The notes beneath the pieces were generated by a model. The model was not told the DNA's origin. It did not search any database and saw only the letters and a program-made list of their open reading frames with translations. From NCBI RefSeq assembly GCF_001938985.1, contig NZ_MKIN01000022.1, positions 1,178,001-1,242,000 of the forward strand: a DNA stretch of 64,000 nt. The letters are read 5' to 3'. Below, piece by piece: positions 17,456 to 26,896 of this stretch (position 1 is its first letter; each line of letters starts with the position of its first letter). The DNA comes from Gillisella taibaishanensis (GTDB taxonomy: Bacteria; Pseudomonadota; Alphaproteobacteria; Rhizobiales; Rhizobiaceae). The position numbers and the translations under genes were made by a program.

Positions 17456-18636
17456 AAGAGAGCTGGCGCTGGTACGGCCCCTTCGACCGCATCACCCTTG
17501 CGGAAGTCGCCCAGACGGGCGCTTCCGGCATCGTCAATGCGCTGCATGAAGTGCCCTATGGCGAGGTCTGGACATCTGAGGCGATCGTCAACAGGCGCGA
17601 CGAGATCGCAGGCGCCGGCCTCGGCCTCTCCTGGGACGTGGTAGAAAGCCTGCCGATCCACGAGAATATCAAGCGCGGCGAAGGCGATCTCGACCGGCTG
17701 TTTGGCAACTATCGCCAGTCGATGAAGAACCTCGCCGATGCCGGCATCTTCACGATCTGCTATAATTTTATGCCGCTTCTGGACTGGACCCGCACCCAGC
17801 TCGACGCTCCGGTCAAGCGCGGTGGCACGTCCTTGCGCTTTTCACAGCCGCATATGGCAGCTTTCGAGATCCACATGCTGGAGCGCGAAGGTGCTGAAAG
17901 CGATTATTCACCTGAGGTCCGCGAAGCCGCTAAGGCCTGGTTCGACGCGTCAAGCGAAGGCTTGCGCCAGAACCTGCTAAACAGCATCATGTCCGGCCTG
18001 CCCGGCGCCTTCGACCGCTATGACATCAACGGGTTGCGCGAGGCGCTGAAGCGCTACCAAGGTATCGGCCGCGACGAGATCCGCGCCAACTACGCCCGGT
18101 TCCTGGCCGAAGTGATCCCGACAGCGCAGGAGCTTGGCATGCGCTTCTGCGTTCACCCGGACGATCCGCCGCGCGATATTCTCGGCCTGCCACGCATCGT
18201 CTCCAGCGAAGAGGACATCGCCTGGATCATGGACCAGCAGCCGGAACTGGCCAATGGCCTGACGCTCTGCTCCGGCTCGCTCGGCGCCAACCCTGCCAAT
18301 AACGTGCCGGCCATTGCCAAGCGTTTTGCCGAGCGCGTTCACTTCGCGCATCTGCGCAATGTCGCCAAGGAAAAGGACGGTTCCTTCGAGGAGGCCGCTC
18401 ATCTCGATGGCGATACCGATATGGTGGCGCTGATCGCCGTGCTGATCGGCGAAGAAAAGCGCCGCCGCGAAACGGGCCGCGCCGATTCCGACATCCCGTT
18501 CCGACCAGACCACGGCCACGAACTGCTCGATGACGACAAGCGCGGTACCCATCCCGGCTATCCCCTGGTCGGCCGGCTGCGGGGCCTTGCGGAGCTGCGC
18601 GGCGTTATCCGCGCTGTGGAGCGACTTTCGGTCTGA
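17452..18636 (+). CDS. uxuA: Mannonate dehydratase
   Basis: UxuA dehydrates D-mannonate to 2-keto-3-deoxygluconate using a divalent metal. The 394-residue product has the TIM-barrel family features: WRWYGPFD at the N-terminus, 'WDVVESLPIHENIKRGEGD', 'CVHPDDPPRDILGLPRIV', 'LCSGSLGANP' and 'FRPDHGHELLDD'. The first His-Asp cluster and the closing DHGH contribute metal ligands. The start overlaps uxuB by four bases. It is probably the last gene before a palindromic repeat that separates it from uxaA. Confidence 0.95.
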   Translation: MKESWRWYGPFDRITLAEVAQTGASGIVNALHEVPYGEVWTSEAIVNRRDEIAGAGLGLSWDVVESLPIHENIKRGEGDLDRLFGNYRQSMKNLADAGIFTICYNFMPLLDWTRTQLDAPVKRGGTSLRFSQPHMAAFEIHMLEREGAESDYSPEVREAAKAWFDASSEGLRQNLLNSIMSGLPGAFDRYDINGLREALKRYQGIGRDEIRANYARFLAEVIPTAQELGMRFCVHPDDPPRDILGLPRIVSSEEDIAWIMDQQPELANGLTLCSGSLGANPANNVPAIAKRFAERVHFAHLRNVAKEKDGSFEEAAHLDGDTDMVALIAVLIGEEKRRRETGRADSDIPFRPDHGHELLDDDKRGTHPGYPLVGRLRGLAELRGVIRAVERLSV

Positions 18637-18685
18637 CGGTGGACGGTCAAGGACGATAAAGGTTCCGGTGTCCGGGGCTTCGCCA

Positions 18686-18753
18686 CCCCCTCATCTGCCT
18701 GCCGGGATCTTCTCCCCGCCGGGGAGAAGGTGGCGGCAGCCGGATGAGGGGGG
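18686..18753. repeat. Rhizobial-type intergenic palindromic repeat
   Basis: This 68-base nested palindrome lies between uxuA and uxaA. Outer arms are CCCCCTCATC (18686-18695) and GATGAGGGGG (from 18743); inner arms are CTTCTCCCCG (18709-18718) and CGGGGAGAAG (18720-18729). CCCCTCATC and CTTCTCCCCG blocks of this kind recur between genes in rhizobial genomes. It can fold into a strong hairpin that may partly end or stabilise the upstream transcript. Confidence 0.7.
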
Positions 18754-18810
18754 CGGCAACGCCGCACCACGGGTTGCTTGAAACATGTGAAACAAATCAG
18801 GACGTAACCT

Positions 18811-20343
18811 ATGCCCGACACCGCCAAGACCGTGCGCCTGCACCCGGACGATACCGTCGCCATCCTGACCGAGCCGGTGCAGGCGGGCAGCCAGCCGCTC
18901 GGTTTTGGTGTGCCGCTCGATCATCCCGTGGCACGCGGCCACAAGATCGCACTGGCCGACTGTCCCGAAGGCGGGGAAATCGTCAAATTCGGCCAGGTGA
19001 TCGGCTATGCCAGCCGCGCCATTGCCGCCGGCGAGCATGTGCATGTCGACAACTGTTCCTTCGGCGCCCATGACCAGAATTACGATGTTGGCGCCGATTA
19101 TGCGAAGGCGCTGGCCACCATTCCCAAACTCGAACCGGCAAGTTTCATGGGCTACCGCCGCGCCAATGGCCAGGCAGGCACCCGCAACTTCATCGCCATC
19201 TGCGCCACGGTCAACTGTTCCGCCACGGTCATCCGTCGCGCAGCCGATGAGATCAACCGCTCTGGTATCCTTGCGGATTACCCCAATATCGATGGCGTCG
19301 CCGCCTTTGCCCATGGCACCGGCTGCGGCATGGATGCGGGCGGCGAAGGGGCGGACCTGCTGCAGCGGGTGCTCTGGGGTTATGCCACCCATCCCAATGT
19401 CGGCGCTGCCGTCTTCGTCGGCCTCGGCTGCGAGGTCATGCAGCTTGCCCGCATGAAAATGCTCTATGGCGGCAATGACGACAGCCGCTTCTTCGGCCTG
19501 ACCATCCAGGAAAGTGGCGGCACCGCCGCGACCATCCGTCAGCTCGTCGAGCATATCAAAGCCATTCTGCCTGAGGTCAACGCGGTCGAACGGCAGCCGA
19601 TCCCGGCTTCGGAGCTGAAGCTTGCCCTGCAATGCGGTGGCTCGGACGGATTTTCCGGCATCACCGCCAATCCGGCGCTGGGCATCGCCTCCGATCTGCT
19701 GGTCGGCATGGGCGGCACGGTTATCCTCTCGGAAACACCTGAAATATACGGCGCCGAGCAATTGCTGCTGCGCCGCGCAGCCTCCAATGAGATCGGCGAC
19801 AAGCTGATCGCCCGCATCCGCTGGTGGGAAGATTATACCAGGATGAACAAGGGCTCGATGGACAACAATCCGAGCCCCGGCAACAAGCTCGGCGGCCTCA
19901 CCACCATCCTCGAAAAATCGCTCGGCGCCGCAGCCAAGGCCGGAAGCACGCCTCTGACAGACGTGCTGGCCTATGGCGAGCGCATCGAAACCCCCGGCTT
20001 CGTCTTCATGGACACACCCGGCTACGACCCGGTTTCCGCCACAGGCCAGATCGCCGGCGGCGCGCAAATGCTGGTCTTCACCACCGGCCGCGGCTCCGCC
20101 TTCGGCTCAAAACCGACGCCTACCATCAAGCTCGCCACCAACAGCCGCCTCTTCGCCGACATGCCTGACGACATGGACCTCAACTGCGGCGACATCATCA
20201 GCGGCGGGATCTCGGTGGAAGACAAGGGCCGGGAAATCCTCGATCTTGTGCTGGCATCTGCGTCAGGGCAGAAGACCAAATCGGAGATTCTGGGGCTTGG
20301 GGATAACGAGTTTGTGCCTTGGCAGGTTGGGGCGGTGATGTAG
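18811..20343 (+). CDS. uxaA: Altronate dehydratase family protein
   Basis: The 510-residue product has an N-terminal SAF domain (about residues 1-95), followed by the UxaA/GarD catalytic core. Core segments are 'GYRRANGQAGTRNFIAIC', a conserved cysteine pair (CATVNC), 'HGTGCGM', 'GLGCEV' and 'LQCGGSDGFSGITANPALG'. UxaA dehydrates D-altronate to KDG with an Fe or Mn centre. Length lies between UxaA (about 495) and galactarate dehydratase (about 523). The uronate context favours altronate, but galactarate cannot be ruled out. It is separated from uxuA by 174 bases containing a palindromic repeat. Confidence 0.82.
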   Translation: MPDTAKTVRLHPDDTVAILTEPVQAGSQPLGFGVPLDHPVARGHKIALADCPEGGEIVKFGQVIGYASRAIAAGEHVHVDNCSFGAHDQNYDVGADYAKALATIPKLEPASFMGYRRANGQAGTRNFIAICATVNCSATVIRRAADEINRSGILADYPNIDGVAAFAHGTGCGMDAGGEGADLLQRVLWGYATHPNVGAAVFVGLGCEVMQLARMKMLYGGNDDSRFFGLTIQESGGTAATIRQLVEHIKAILPEVNAVERQPIPASELKLALQCGGSDGFSGITANPALGIASDLLVGMGGTVILSETPEIYGAEQLLLRRAASNEIGDKLIARIRWWEDYTRMNKGSMDNNPSPGNKLGGLTTILEKSLGAAAKAGSTPLTDVLAYGERIETPGFVFMDTPGYDPVSATGQIAGGAQMLVFTTGRGSAFGSKPTPTIKLATNSRLFADMPDDMDLNCGDIISGGISVEDKGREILDLVLASASGQKTKSEILGLGDNEFVPWQVGAVM

Positions 20344-20364
20344 CCGCCTGCAACAACAATCCAC

Positions 20365-21126
20365 TCATTCATGCAGATGAGACATCAGGAAATCCGCTGC
20401 ACTCTTGCGTGCCGCGATTGCATTTCTCGTTCCTGATTTCAGGAAGAAATCATGCTCGCCGCCAGCATACACGTCCAGCGCTGCCGTGCCTCCAGCCTTC
20501 ACGGTTCTTTGTTGCAAATCCCTGGCGATTACCAAGGGAAAGGTCTTGTCGGCACTCCCCCAGATGAGAAGAAGAGGGGGAAACGGTCCAGAACCTGTGC
20601 GATCCTTTTCAGGAGAACTGCCATCGACCAAAACCAATGCGGCGGAAGAATAGCGATCGGCTGCGACCCGCGAGGCGACCTCCGCCCCTAGGGAAATGCC
20701 GAGAAGCCCAACTTTGCCGTGATCCGGACCTTGGCGCTCCAGAAATTCAGCGGCGCCCTGGACTGCGGCGATCCAGCTTTGCAGACGCCTGGCATAGAAA
20801 GCTTTGCGGGCCTGCGCACTGCCCGCTTTCGCTATCGCGTCTAAATCGTCGGCCGAGAGATAGTGCACGAGATAAGCTTGAAGCCCAACTGCTGCAAAGC
20901 TTCGGCCAATATCGTCATAGGTCGGGGCTGCAACACCCTTGCTTCCACTTAAGATCAGAACGCTTCGACAGGCCTTTTGCTTGCAAGGGCTAAGGCGCTC
21001 CACCAAAACATCCGCACCAGCAATGGAGATGTGGATGGGTCGCCGCAATGGTTCAGCCGACCGACCGGAATCTGCCGGCAACAGCCAGAAGGCGACAAGG
21101 AGTGCCGGGATCAAGCGCTTGAGCAT
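20365..21126 (-). CDS. Secreted alpha/beta hydrolase (dienelactone hydrolase-like)
   Basis: This 253-residue protein has an N-terminal signal peptide (MLKRLIPALLVAFWLLP, cleavage near GRSA). The alpha/beta-hydrolase nucleophile elbow is LLGISLGAE, and the late His sits in GGEHDFF. The ATG at 21126 is chosen because it begins the signal peptide and has AAGGGG about nine bases upstream; the 14 extra residues from an earlier ATG would bury it. It is probably periplasmic. It follows a TetR gene by 38 bases and is likely controlled by it. I cannot name a substrate. Confidence 0.75.
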   Translation of the reverse strand: MLKRLIPALLVAFWLLPADSGRSAEPLRRPIHISIAGADVLVERLSPCKQKACRSVLILSGSKGVAAPTYDDIGRSFAAVGLQAYLVHYLSADDLDAIAKAGSAQARKAFYARRLQSWIAAVQGAAEFLERQGPDHGKVGLLGISLGAEVASRVAADRYSSAALVLVDGSSPEKDRTGSGPFPPLLLIWGSADKTFPLVIARDLQQRTVKAGGTAALDVYAGGEHDFFLKSGTRNAIAARKSAADFLMSHLHE

Positions 21127-21164
21127 TGGTATCGCCCCTTGGAAATGAGCCCGCGTTCGATGCG

Positions 21165-21791
21165 TCATGCGTCGGAGCTAGACAAATAAAGTAGCATCAT
21201 CCGCACCAGTTCATGGCGAATGGCAGCGGATTGTAGGTTACCGCGACGGGCGGCATTGTGCACGACGCCGTCCACCGCATCGGACATGATTACACCGATG
21301 GTACGGCTGGAAACATGCTCGTCGCCTTTGCGATGTTTGCCAACCAAGGCGGTGAAATAGCCGAGATATTCCTTCTCGAAATCGCTTTCGGGGTCCCGAA
21401 ATGCTTCCACATTCGGTATCTCATCCAGCAGCACCCGATGCAGACCTGAATGAATGCTGTGAATGGCTATGATGTCATCCACTAGCTCACCAATCAGCCG
21501 GGATAAGGGACCATCGCTTTCGGCAGCGCGCTTCAGGACGGCCCGGCAATCATCGAGATGCCGCTCGCGTATGGCTGACACCAGGGAATGCTTGTCAGGA
21601 AAATACTGATAGTAGGAACCAACGCTGACGCCGGCTGCCTCGGCAACCTTGTTGGTGGTGAAACCGGTCCAGCCTTCCCGGCTTAAAATGCGAGCAGCGG
21701 CCTCGACGATGGCGTCAACCGTAACCTTGGAGCGAGCCTGCACCGGCTGTTTGCGCATCGTTGGTTTGGACTTCGCCATGCGAGTAGACAA
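21165..21791 (-). CDS. TetR-family transcriptional regulator
   Basis: This 208-residue regulator has a basic leader and a TetR helix-turn-helix: 'GFTTNKVAEAAGVSVGSYYQYF' spans roughly residues 43-64. The C-terminal half is a helical ligand-binding region with no clear specificity. The TTG at 21789-21791 is supported by AGGGAGG seven bases upstream; an in-frame ATG 12 bases later is the alternative. It is divergent from the DinB-like gene (68-base gap) and upstream of the hydrolase gene, so either or both could be targets. Confidence 0.87.
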   Translation of the reverse strand: MSTRMAKSKPTMRKQPVQARSKVTVDAIVEAAARILSREGWTGFTTNKVAEAAGVSVGSYYQYFPDKHSLVSAIRERHLDDCRAVLKRAAESDGPLSRLIGELVDDIIAIHSIHSGLHRVLLDEIPNVEAFRDPESDFEKEYLGYFTALVGKHRKGDEHVSSRTIGVIMSDAVDGVVHNAARRGNLQSAAIRHELVRMMLLYLSSSDA

Positions 21792-21859
21792 GAATGGTCC
21801 TCCCTCTGAAAATGTGAAGACGTTACTCGCATTTATCGCTATCGCAAGGGAGGCAAGAC

Positions 21860-22381
21860 ATGACCCATCCGCTCAGCCGCTTTTTCAGCTATCAGGCCTG
21901 GGCCAACCAGGCGTTTGCCGACAGTTTGGAGCGCGTCGATCGGACCAAGCACCCCAATGAATATCACCACGCGATCCGCTTGCTCAATCATATCCACGTG
22001 GTCGGGCAGATCTTTGCGGGTCACCTGACAGGTCACCCGCATGGCTACCTCGCCGACAATACCGAGGAGACGCCTGAACTGGCAGACCTGCGCCACGCGA
22101 TGGCATTTCGCGACCAATGGTATTGCGATTACCTGAGTACCGTTACCAGCGATGCCCTTGCCGAAACCGTCGCCTTCACCTTCACCGACGGCGACAGGGG
22201 AGCGATGACGCGAGAGGAAATGCTCAGCCATGTCGTAACCCATGGTTGCTATCACCGTGGCGAAATCGGCCGCATTCTCGGATCGACGGACGTCTCATTA
22301 CCATGGGACACCTTTGCAGTCTTCCTGCACCAGACGCAGCCGGATCGGCGACGGCACGACGCTCTGCAACCCGCACATTGA
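21860..22381 (+). CDS. DinB-family protein
   Basis: A 173-residue four-helix-bundle protein of the DinB/YfiT type. The probable metal-site histidines lie in 'LLNHIHVVGQIF' and in the later 'HVVTHGCYHRGEIGRIL', whose H-x3-H pattern is diagnostic. Proteins of this superfamily are often thiol-dependent transferases or stress-induced proteins; the real activity is unknown. GGGAGG precedes the ATG. It is divergent from the TetR gene, and transcription ends at the hairpin at 22392. Confidence 0.82.
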   Translation: MTHPLSRFFSYQAWANQAFADSLERVDRTKHPNEYHHAIRLLNHIHVVGQIFAGHLTGHPHGYLADNTEETPELADLRHAMAFRDQWYCDYLSTVTSDALAETVAFTFTDGDRGAMTREEMLSHVVTHGCYHRGEIGRILGSTDVSLPWDTFAVFLHQTQPDRRRHDALQPAH

Positions 22382-22391
22382 TATCCCCAAC

Positions 22392-22422
22392 AAAAAAGCC
22401 GGGCGTCTCCACCCGGCTTTTT
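22392..22422. terminator. Bidirectional rho-independent terminator
   Basis: A-run (22392-22397), GCCGGG stem (22398-22403), 8-base loop, CCCGGC (22412-22417), T-run (22418-22422). It is symmetric and sits between the convergent dinB-like and pntB genes, so it can stop transcription from both sides. Confidence 0.85.
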
Positions 22423-22442
22423 AAATTTCAAACTGCTAAATC

Positions 22443-23876
22443 CTACTTGATCATCGGCAGAAGTTCGCTCACCGACTTCTTCGCGTCGCCATAGAACATC
22501 CGCGTATTCTCCTTGTAGAACAACGGGTTCTCGATGCCGGAATAGCCGGTGCCCTGGCCGCGCTTGGAGACGAAGACCTGCTTGGCCTTCCAGACCTGCA
22601 GCACCGGCATGCCGGCGATTGGGCTGTTGGGGTCTTCTTCAGCGGCCGGGTTGACGATGTCGTTGGAGCCGATGACGATGACGACGTCGGTTTCCGGGAA
22701 ATCGTCGTTGATCTCGTCCATTTCCATGACGATGTCGTAGGGTACCTTGGCTTCGGCGAGCAGCACGTTCATGTGCCCCGGCAGGCGGCCGGCCACCGGA
22801 TGGATGGCGAAGCGGACATTCTTGCCAGCGGCGCGCAGCTTACGGGTCAGTTCCGACACAGCCTGCTGGGCCTGGGCCACCGCCATGCCGTAGCCGGGCA
22901 CGATGATGACGCTATCTGCTTCGTTCAGGGCATTGGCCACGCCTTCGGCATCGATCGCCACCTGTTCGCCGGTGATTTCCATGGCGGGACCGGTGGTCGT
23001 GCCGAAGCCGCCGAGGATGACCGAGACGAAGGACCGGTTCATCGCCTTGCACATGATGTAGGAAAGGATGGCGCCCGAAGAGCCGACCAGCGCGCCCGTC
23101 ACGATCAACAGATCGTTGCCGAGCGTGAAGCCGATAGCCGCCGCTGCCCAGCCGGAATAGCTGTTGAGCATCGAGACGACGACAGGCATGTCGGCGCCGC
23201 CGATGCCCATGATCAGGTGATAGCCGATGAAGAAGGCCAAGAGCGTCATCAGGATCAGCGCCCAGGCGCCGGCACCGTTGAAATAGGCGATCAGCAGGAT
23301 CAGCGACAGAGCCGCCGCACCGGCGTTGAGCATATGGCCGCCCGGCAGCTTCTTGGCCTTGCCATCCACCTTGCCGGCCAGTTTGCCGAAGGCGATGACC
23401 GAGCCGGTGAAGGTCACGGCACCGATGAACACGCCGAGGAACACTTCGACCTTCATGATCGACAGTTCCACCGAGTCCTTATGCGCCAGGATCTGGGCAA
23501 AGCCGGTCAGGGCAGCACGGGCCGTCTCGTCGAGGCTCGCAACATGGGCCGCTTCGATATGGGCGTTATAGCCGATGAACACGGCAGCGAGACCGACGAA
23601 GCTGTGCAGCGCAGCGACAAGCTGCGGCATTTCCGTCATCTGCACGCGGGCAGCGACGTAATAGCCCATGACCGAACCGCCGGCGATCATCAGCACGATG
23701 ATGAACCAGTTACCGACCCCAGGGCCGAACACCGTGGCAATGACGGCCAGCGCCATGCCTGTTATGCCGTACCAGACGGCGCGCTTGGCGCTTTCCTGGC
23801 CCGAGAGCCCGCCGAGCGAGAGAATGAACAATACAGCCGCAGCAATATAGGCTGCGGACACCACACCAATTGTCAT
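22443..23876 (-). CDS. pntB: NAD(P) transhydrogenase subunit beta
   Basis: This 477-residue subunit has an N-terminal membrane domain of about nine helices (residues 1-280) and a C-terminal NADP-binding domain III. Domain III shows '[12 protein letters not shown]', '[18 protein letters not shown]' and 'NDIVNPAA' with the closing '[17 protein letters not shown]'. With PntA it forms the inner-membrane proton-pumping transhydrogenase that makes NADPH from NADH. It begins 16 bases after the pntA stop. Confidence 0.96.
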   Translation of the reverse strand: MTIGVVSAAYIAAAVLFILSLGGLSGQESAKRAVWYGITGMALAVIATVFGPGVGNWFIIVLMIAGGSVMGYYVAARVQMTEMPQLVAALHSFVGLAAVFIGYNAHIEAAHVASLDETARAALTGFAQILAHKDSVELSIMKVEVFLGVFIGAVTFTGSVIAFGKLAGKVDGKAKKLPGGHMLNAGAAALSLILLIAYFNGAGAWALILMTLLAFFIGYHLIMGIGGADMPVVVSMLNSYSGWAAAAIGFTLGNDLLIVTGALVGSSGAILSYIMCKAMNRSFVSVILGGFGTTTGPAMEITGEQVAIDAEGVANALNEADSVIIVPGYGMAVAQAQQAVSELTRKLRAAGKNVRFAIHPVAGRLPGHMNVLLAEAKVPYDIVMEMDEINDDFPETDVVIVIGSNDIVNPAAEEDPNSPIAGMPVLQVWKAKQVFVSKRGQGTGYSGIENPLFYKENTRMFYGDAKKSVSELLPMIK

Positions 23877-23892
23877 AATAAACCCCTCCCCC

Positions 23893-25473
23893 TCAGGACT
23901 TCTGGAACATGGCGAGCATGCGCCGCGTCACGAGGAAGCCACCGACGATATTGATCGTCGCAATCAGTACTGACAGAGCCGCCAGCAGCACCACCAGCCA
24001 TTTGCTGGAACCGATCTGCAAGAGCGCGCCAAGAATGACGATGCCTGAAATCGCGTTCGTCACGGCCATCAGCGGCGTGTGCAGCGAATGGCTGACGCTC
24101 CAGATGACCTGAAATCCGATGAAGCAGGCGAGCACGAAGACGATCAGATGGCTCATGAAGCTCGTCGGCGCGAAAGCGCCAACCACCAGCAACACCACCG
24201 TCAGGGCCGCCAGCAGCTTGACCTGGTTTGCGGTCTGCGCCTTGAAGTCGGCCGTTTCCTTGGCGCGCTTTTCCTCAGGCGTCGGTTCCTTGACCTTTTC
24301 CTTGGGCTTGGCGGCGGCAATCGCCTGGATCTTCGGCGGCGGTGGCGGATAGGTGATCGCGCCTTCGAAGGCAACCGTCGCACCCCTGATAACGTCGTCT
24401 TCCATATTATGGTTGAGAACGCCGTCCTTGGCCGGTGTGAGGTCTGTCATCATATGGCGGATATTGGTGGAATACAGCGTCGAGGCCTGCGCCGCCATCC
24501 GGCTGGGGAAATCCGTATAACCGACGACGATCACGCCATTGTCGGAGACGACGCGCTGGTCGGCCACCGTCAGATCGCAATTGCCGCCACGCTCGGCGGC
24601 CAGGTCGATAATCACGGAACCGGGCTTCATCGCGGCGACCATGTCGGCCAACCACAGCTTTGGCGCATCGCGACCAGGGATCAGCGCCGTGGTGATGACG
24701 ATATCGATCTCAGGCGCCAGTTCACGGAACTTCTTCAGCTGCGCTTCACGAAACTCCGGCGAAGACGGCGCGGCATAGCCGCCTGTGGCGGCGCCATCCT
24801 GCAGCTGTTCCTTGAAGTCGAGGAAGACGAATTGCGCGCCCATGCTCTCGATCTGCTCGGCCACTTCAGGGCGAACGTCGAAGGCATAGGTGATGGCGCC
24901 GAGCGACACGCTTGTACCAACTGCGGCAAGTCCGGCAACACCGGCGCCGACCACCAGAACCTTGGCCGGAGGGATCTTGCCCGCGGCCGTTACCTGTCCC
25001 GTAAAGAAACGTCCGAAATTGTTGCCGGCCTCGATCACGGCACGGTAGCCGGCGATATTGGCCATGGAAGACAATGCATCCATCTTCTGGGCCCGCGAAA
25101 TGCGCGGCACCATATCCATGGCAATCACATTGGCGCCTTTGTCCTTGGCGCTTTCCAGAAGCTCTGTGTTCTGGGCGGGGTAGAAGAAGGAGATCAGCGT
25201 CTTGCCCGGTTGAAGCAAGGCGATTTCAGAGGGCTCCGGTGGCCGTACCTTGGCAATCACATCGGCCCCGGCATAGAGCGCCGCAGCCGTCTCGGCCACG
25301 GTCACGCCAGCGGCGCGATAGGCATCGTCGGAAAAGCCCGCCGCCTTGCCCGCGCCTGTTTCGATCAGGCAGGCATAACCCAGTTTTTGCAGTTGAACGG
25401 CGCTATCGGGCGTCATCGCGACGCGCGCCTCGCCAGCATATAATTCTTTTGGTGAGCCTATAATCAAACTCAT
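23893..25473 (-). CDS. pntA: NAD(P) transhydrogenase subunit alpha
   Basis: This 526-residue subunit has an alanine-dehydrogenase-like NAD-binding domain I (about residues 1-380), with the Rossmann segment '[20 protein letters not shown]' near residue 170. A Lys/Glu/Pro-rich linker ([18 protein letters not shown]) and four C-terminal membrane helices follow. This is the undivided, E. coli-like arrangement; many alphaproteobacteria split it into two genes. AGGAGG precedes the ATG. It is the first gene of the pntAB operon. Confidence 0.96.
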   Translation of the reverse strand: MSLIIGSPKELYAGEARVAMTPDSAVQLQKLGYACLIETGAGKAAGFSDDAYRAAGVTVAETAAALYAGADVIAKVRPPEPSEIALLQPGKTLISFFYPAQNTELLESAKDKGANVIAMDMVPRISRAQKMDALSSMANIAGYRAVIEAGNNFGRFFTGQVTAAGKIPPAKVLVVGAGVAGLAAVGTSVSLGAITYAFDVRPEVAEQIESMGAQFVFLDFKEQLQDGAATGGYAAPSSPEFREAQLKKFRELAPEIDIVITTALIPGRDAPKLWLADMVAAMKPGSVIIDLAAERGGNCDLTVADQRVVSDNGVIVVGYTDFPSRMAAQASTLYSTNIRHMMTDLTPAKDGVLNHNMEDDVIRGATVAFEGAITYPPPPPKIQAIAAAKPKEKVKEPTPEEKRAKETADFKAQTANQVKLLAALTVVLLVVGAFAPTSFMSHLIVFVLACFIGFQVIWSVSHSLHTPLMAVTNAISGIVILGALLQIGSSKWLVVLLAALSVLIATINIVGGFLVTRRMLAMFQKS

Positions 25474-25585
25474 AACGACCTCCTGACCCTCATCGAAGCA
25501 TGGCCCTCATCAACGATGGGACGGCACCAACCTAATGCGCCGCCTACCCCTCGTCCCCGTGACATGATGACCTCATGCTCGCGGC

Positions 25586-25614
25586 ATTTAAGGTGCGTCA
25601 TGATTGCAAGACAA
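25586..25614 (-). promoter_or_regulatory. Candidate pntAB promoter
   Basis: Read on the minus strand: TTGTCT (-35, 25609-25614), a 17-base spacer and TTAAAT (-10, 25586-25591), four of six matches in each box. It sits about 110 bases upstream of the pntA start in a 261-base gap that otherwise shows no gene. Confidence 0.35.
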
Positions 25615-25734
25615 GCCTTTGTTAACGCTTTCGGTACGTTTCACTATCCGATATCGGCAGGTTCAGCATCAAACCCGAGGATTCACCAGTGCCACACTTC
25701 TGGCATTGCCATAACTCCCTCAGAATAAAGGGTA

Positions 25735-26667
25735 TCAGCGCGTTACGAATTCTTGCAGAACGAGATCACGGAGCCGGGCAGCCAGCGTAGACATGCGCCG
25801 GTTCTTCATGCTGATCATGTGATAAGGCAGAACCACGATCGACCTGCGGATGTTAAGCCGGCAAAGCCCAGCCCCCGTGGTCTGCCGACAGAGCAGGTCG
25901 GAGACTTCGCGCGACAGCGGCGTGATCGCATTGGAGGCGGCGATCATGGCGATCATGACGAGCAGCGACGTCGTATTGACCACGTCAGCCGGCAACGCGG
26001 TGCCTGCATCGATAAAGGCATTTTCCACCGCCTGGCGCACCGGCGCGCCAGGCCCCTGCATAACCCAGGGGAAATGCAGGAGATCGGCCATGCCAAGCCC
26101 GGTGGAATTGGCCAGCGGATGGCTCTGATGCACGATCAGGTCAACCTCTTCCGTGCGGGCATGGGTGATCTCGAATTGGCGGGCATCGACCCCGACGGGG
26201 ATGCGTCCCAGAACGAAATCGAACTGCCCCGAAACGAGATTGGAGATCAGGTTGCCGCTTGGCGCCACATCCACATGAATATCGGCCGTGCGGGCTTCCA
26301 TCTTCAGGGCGCTGATTGCCGGCACGATATAGCCGAGCGCTCCGCCGGTGACCGCTCCGACGCTGACGGTGCCTGACGCCCCGCGCTTGATCGCATCCAC
26401 CTCGCGCATTGCCTCACGCATTTCCTGCAGAAGGATTTCCGAGCGCCGCACCAGCGCCGCCCCGACTTCCGTCGCTTCCATGCCTTTTGGTGTGCGCAGG
26501 AAGACAGGCGCACCAACGATACGCTCGATTTCCGCGAGCATCCGCGAGGCCGCAGGCTGCGTCATCGACACCTGACCGGCCGCCAAGCTGAGCTGGCCAA
26601 GCTCGCCAACTGCCTTGATGAGAGTGAAATGTTTCGGCTGCAACCGGTTTGCGGGGGTATTGTTCAT
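25735..26667 (-). CDS. gbpR: LysR-family regulator, GbpR-like (galactose-binding protein regulator)
   Basis: This 310-residue LysR regulator has an N-terminal helix-turn-helix ('LSLAAGQVSMTQPAASRMLA') and a periplasmic-binding-like effector domain. It is divergent from chvE, exactly as gbpR is in Agrobacterium, where GbpR controls chvE in response to sugars such as L-arabinose and D-galactose. The ATG at 26665-26667 is preferred; another ATG nine bases earlier overlaps a palindrome that looks like a binding site. The identification rests on both family and position. Confidence 0.85.
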   Translation of the reverse strand: MNNTPANRLQPKHFTLIKAVGELGQLSLAAGQVSMTQPAASRMLAEIERIVGAPVFLRTPKGMEATEVGAALVRRSEILLQEMREAMREVDAIKRGASGTVSVGAVTGGALGYIVPAISALKMEARTADIHVDVAPSGNLISNLVSGQFDFVLGRIPVGVDARQFEITHARTEEVDLIVHQSHPLANSTGLGMADLLHFPWVMQGPGAPVRQAVENAFIDAGTALPADVVNTTSLLVMIAMIAASNAITPLSREVSDLLCRQTTGAGLCRLNIRRSIVVLPYHMISMKNRRMSTLAARLRDLVLQEFVTR

Positions 26668-26674
26668 GCCCCAC

Positions 26675-26715
26675 ATATCAATATTGGTATGGGTAATGTC
26701 AAATAAATCATTTGA
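26675..26715. promoter_or_regulatory. Two dyads in the gbpR-chvE control region (candidate GbpR sites)
   Basis: Dyad 1, ATATCAAT/ATTGGTAT (26675-26690), is palindromic except for one base pair. Dyad 2, TCAAAT-5-ATTTGA (26699-26715), has perfect six-base arms. Their centres are about 25 bases apart. Both are AT-rich, lie just upstream of gbpR and fit the spacing of paired LysR recognition and activation sites. No convincing chvE -35/-10 pair was seen in the remaining roughly 180 bases. Confidence 0.4.
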
Positions 26716-26896
26716 ATGACATACGGGGACGATTAAGAGTCCGCGACGGATCGTGCATCGCTTAAATTAGCGACTGCCAGATTCTTTGCGGCGAACAGAA
26801 GGAGCTGGGGCCGCTTCTGCATGACGCGCTTGTCCGGACACGGTTTGGGGGCCGGATCATGCAGCGGATTGATATGGAAACCAAGGGAGGTTCCTC

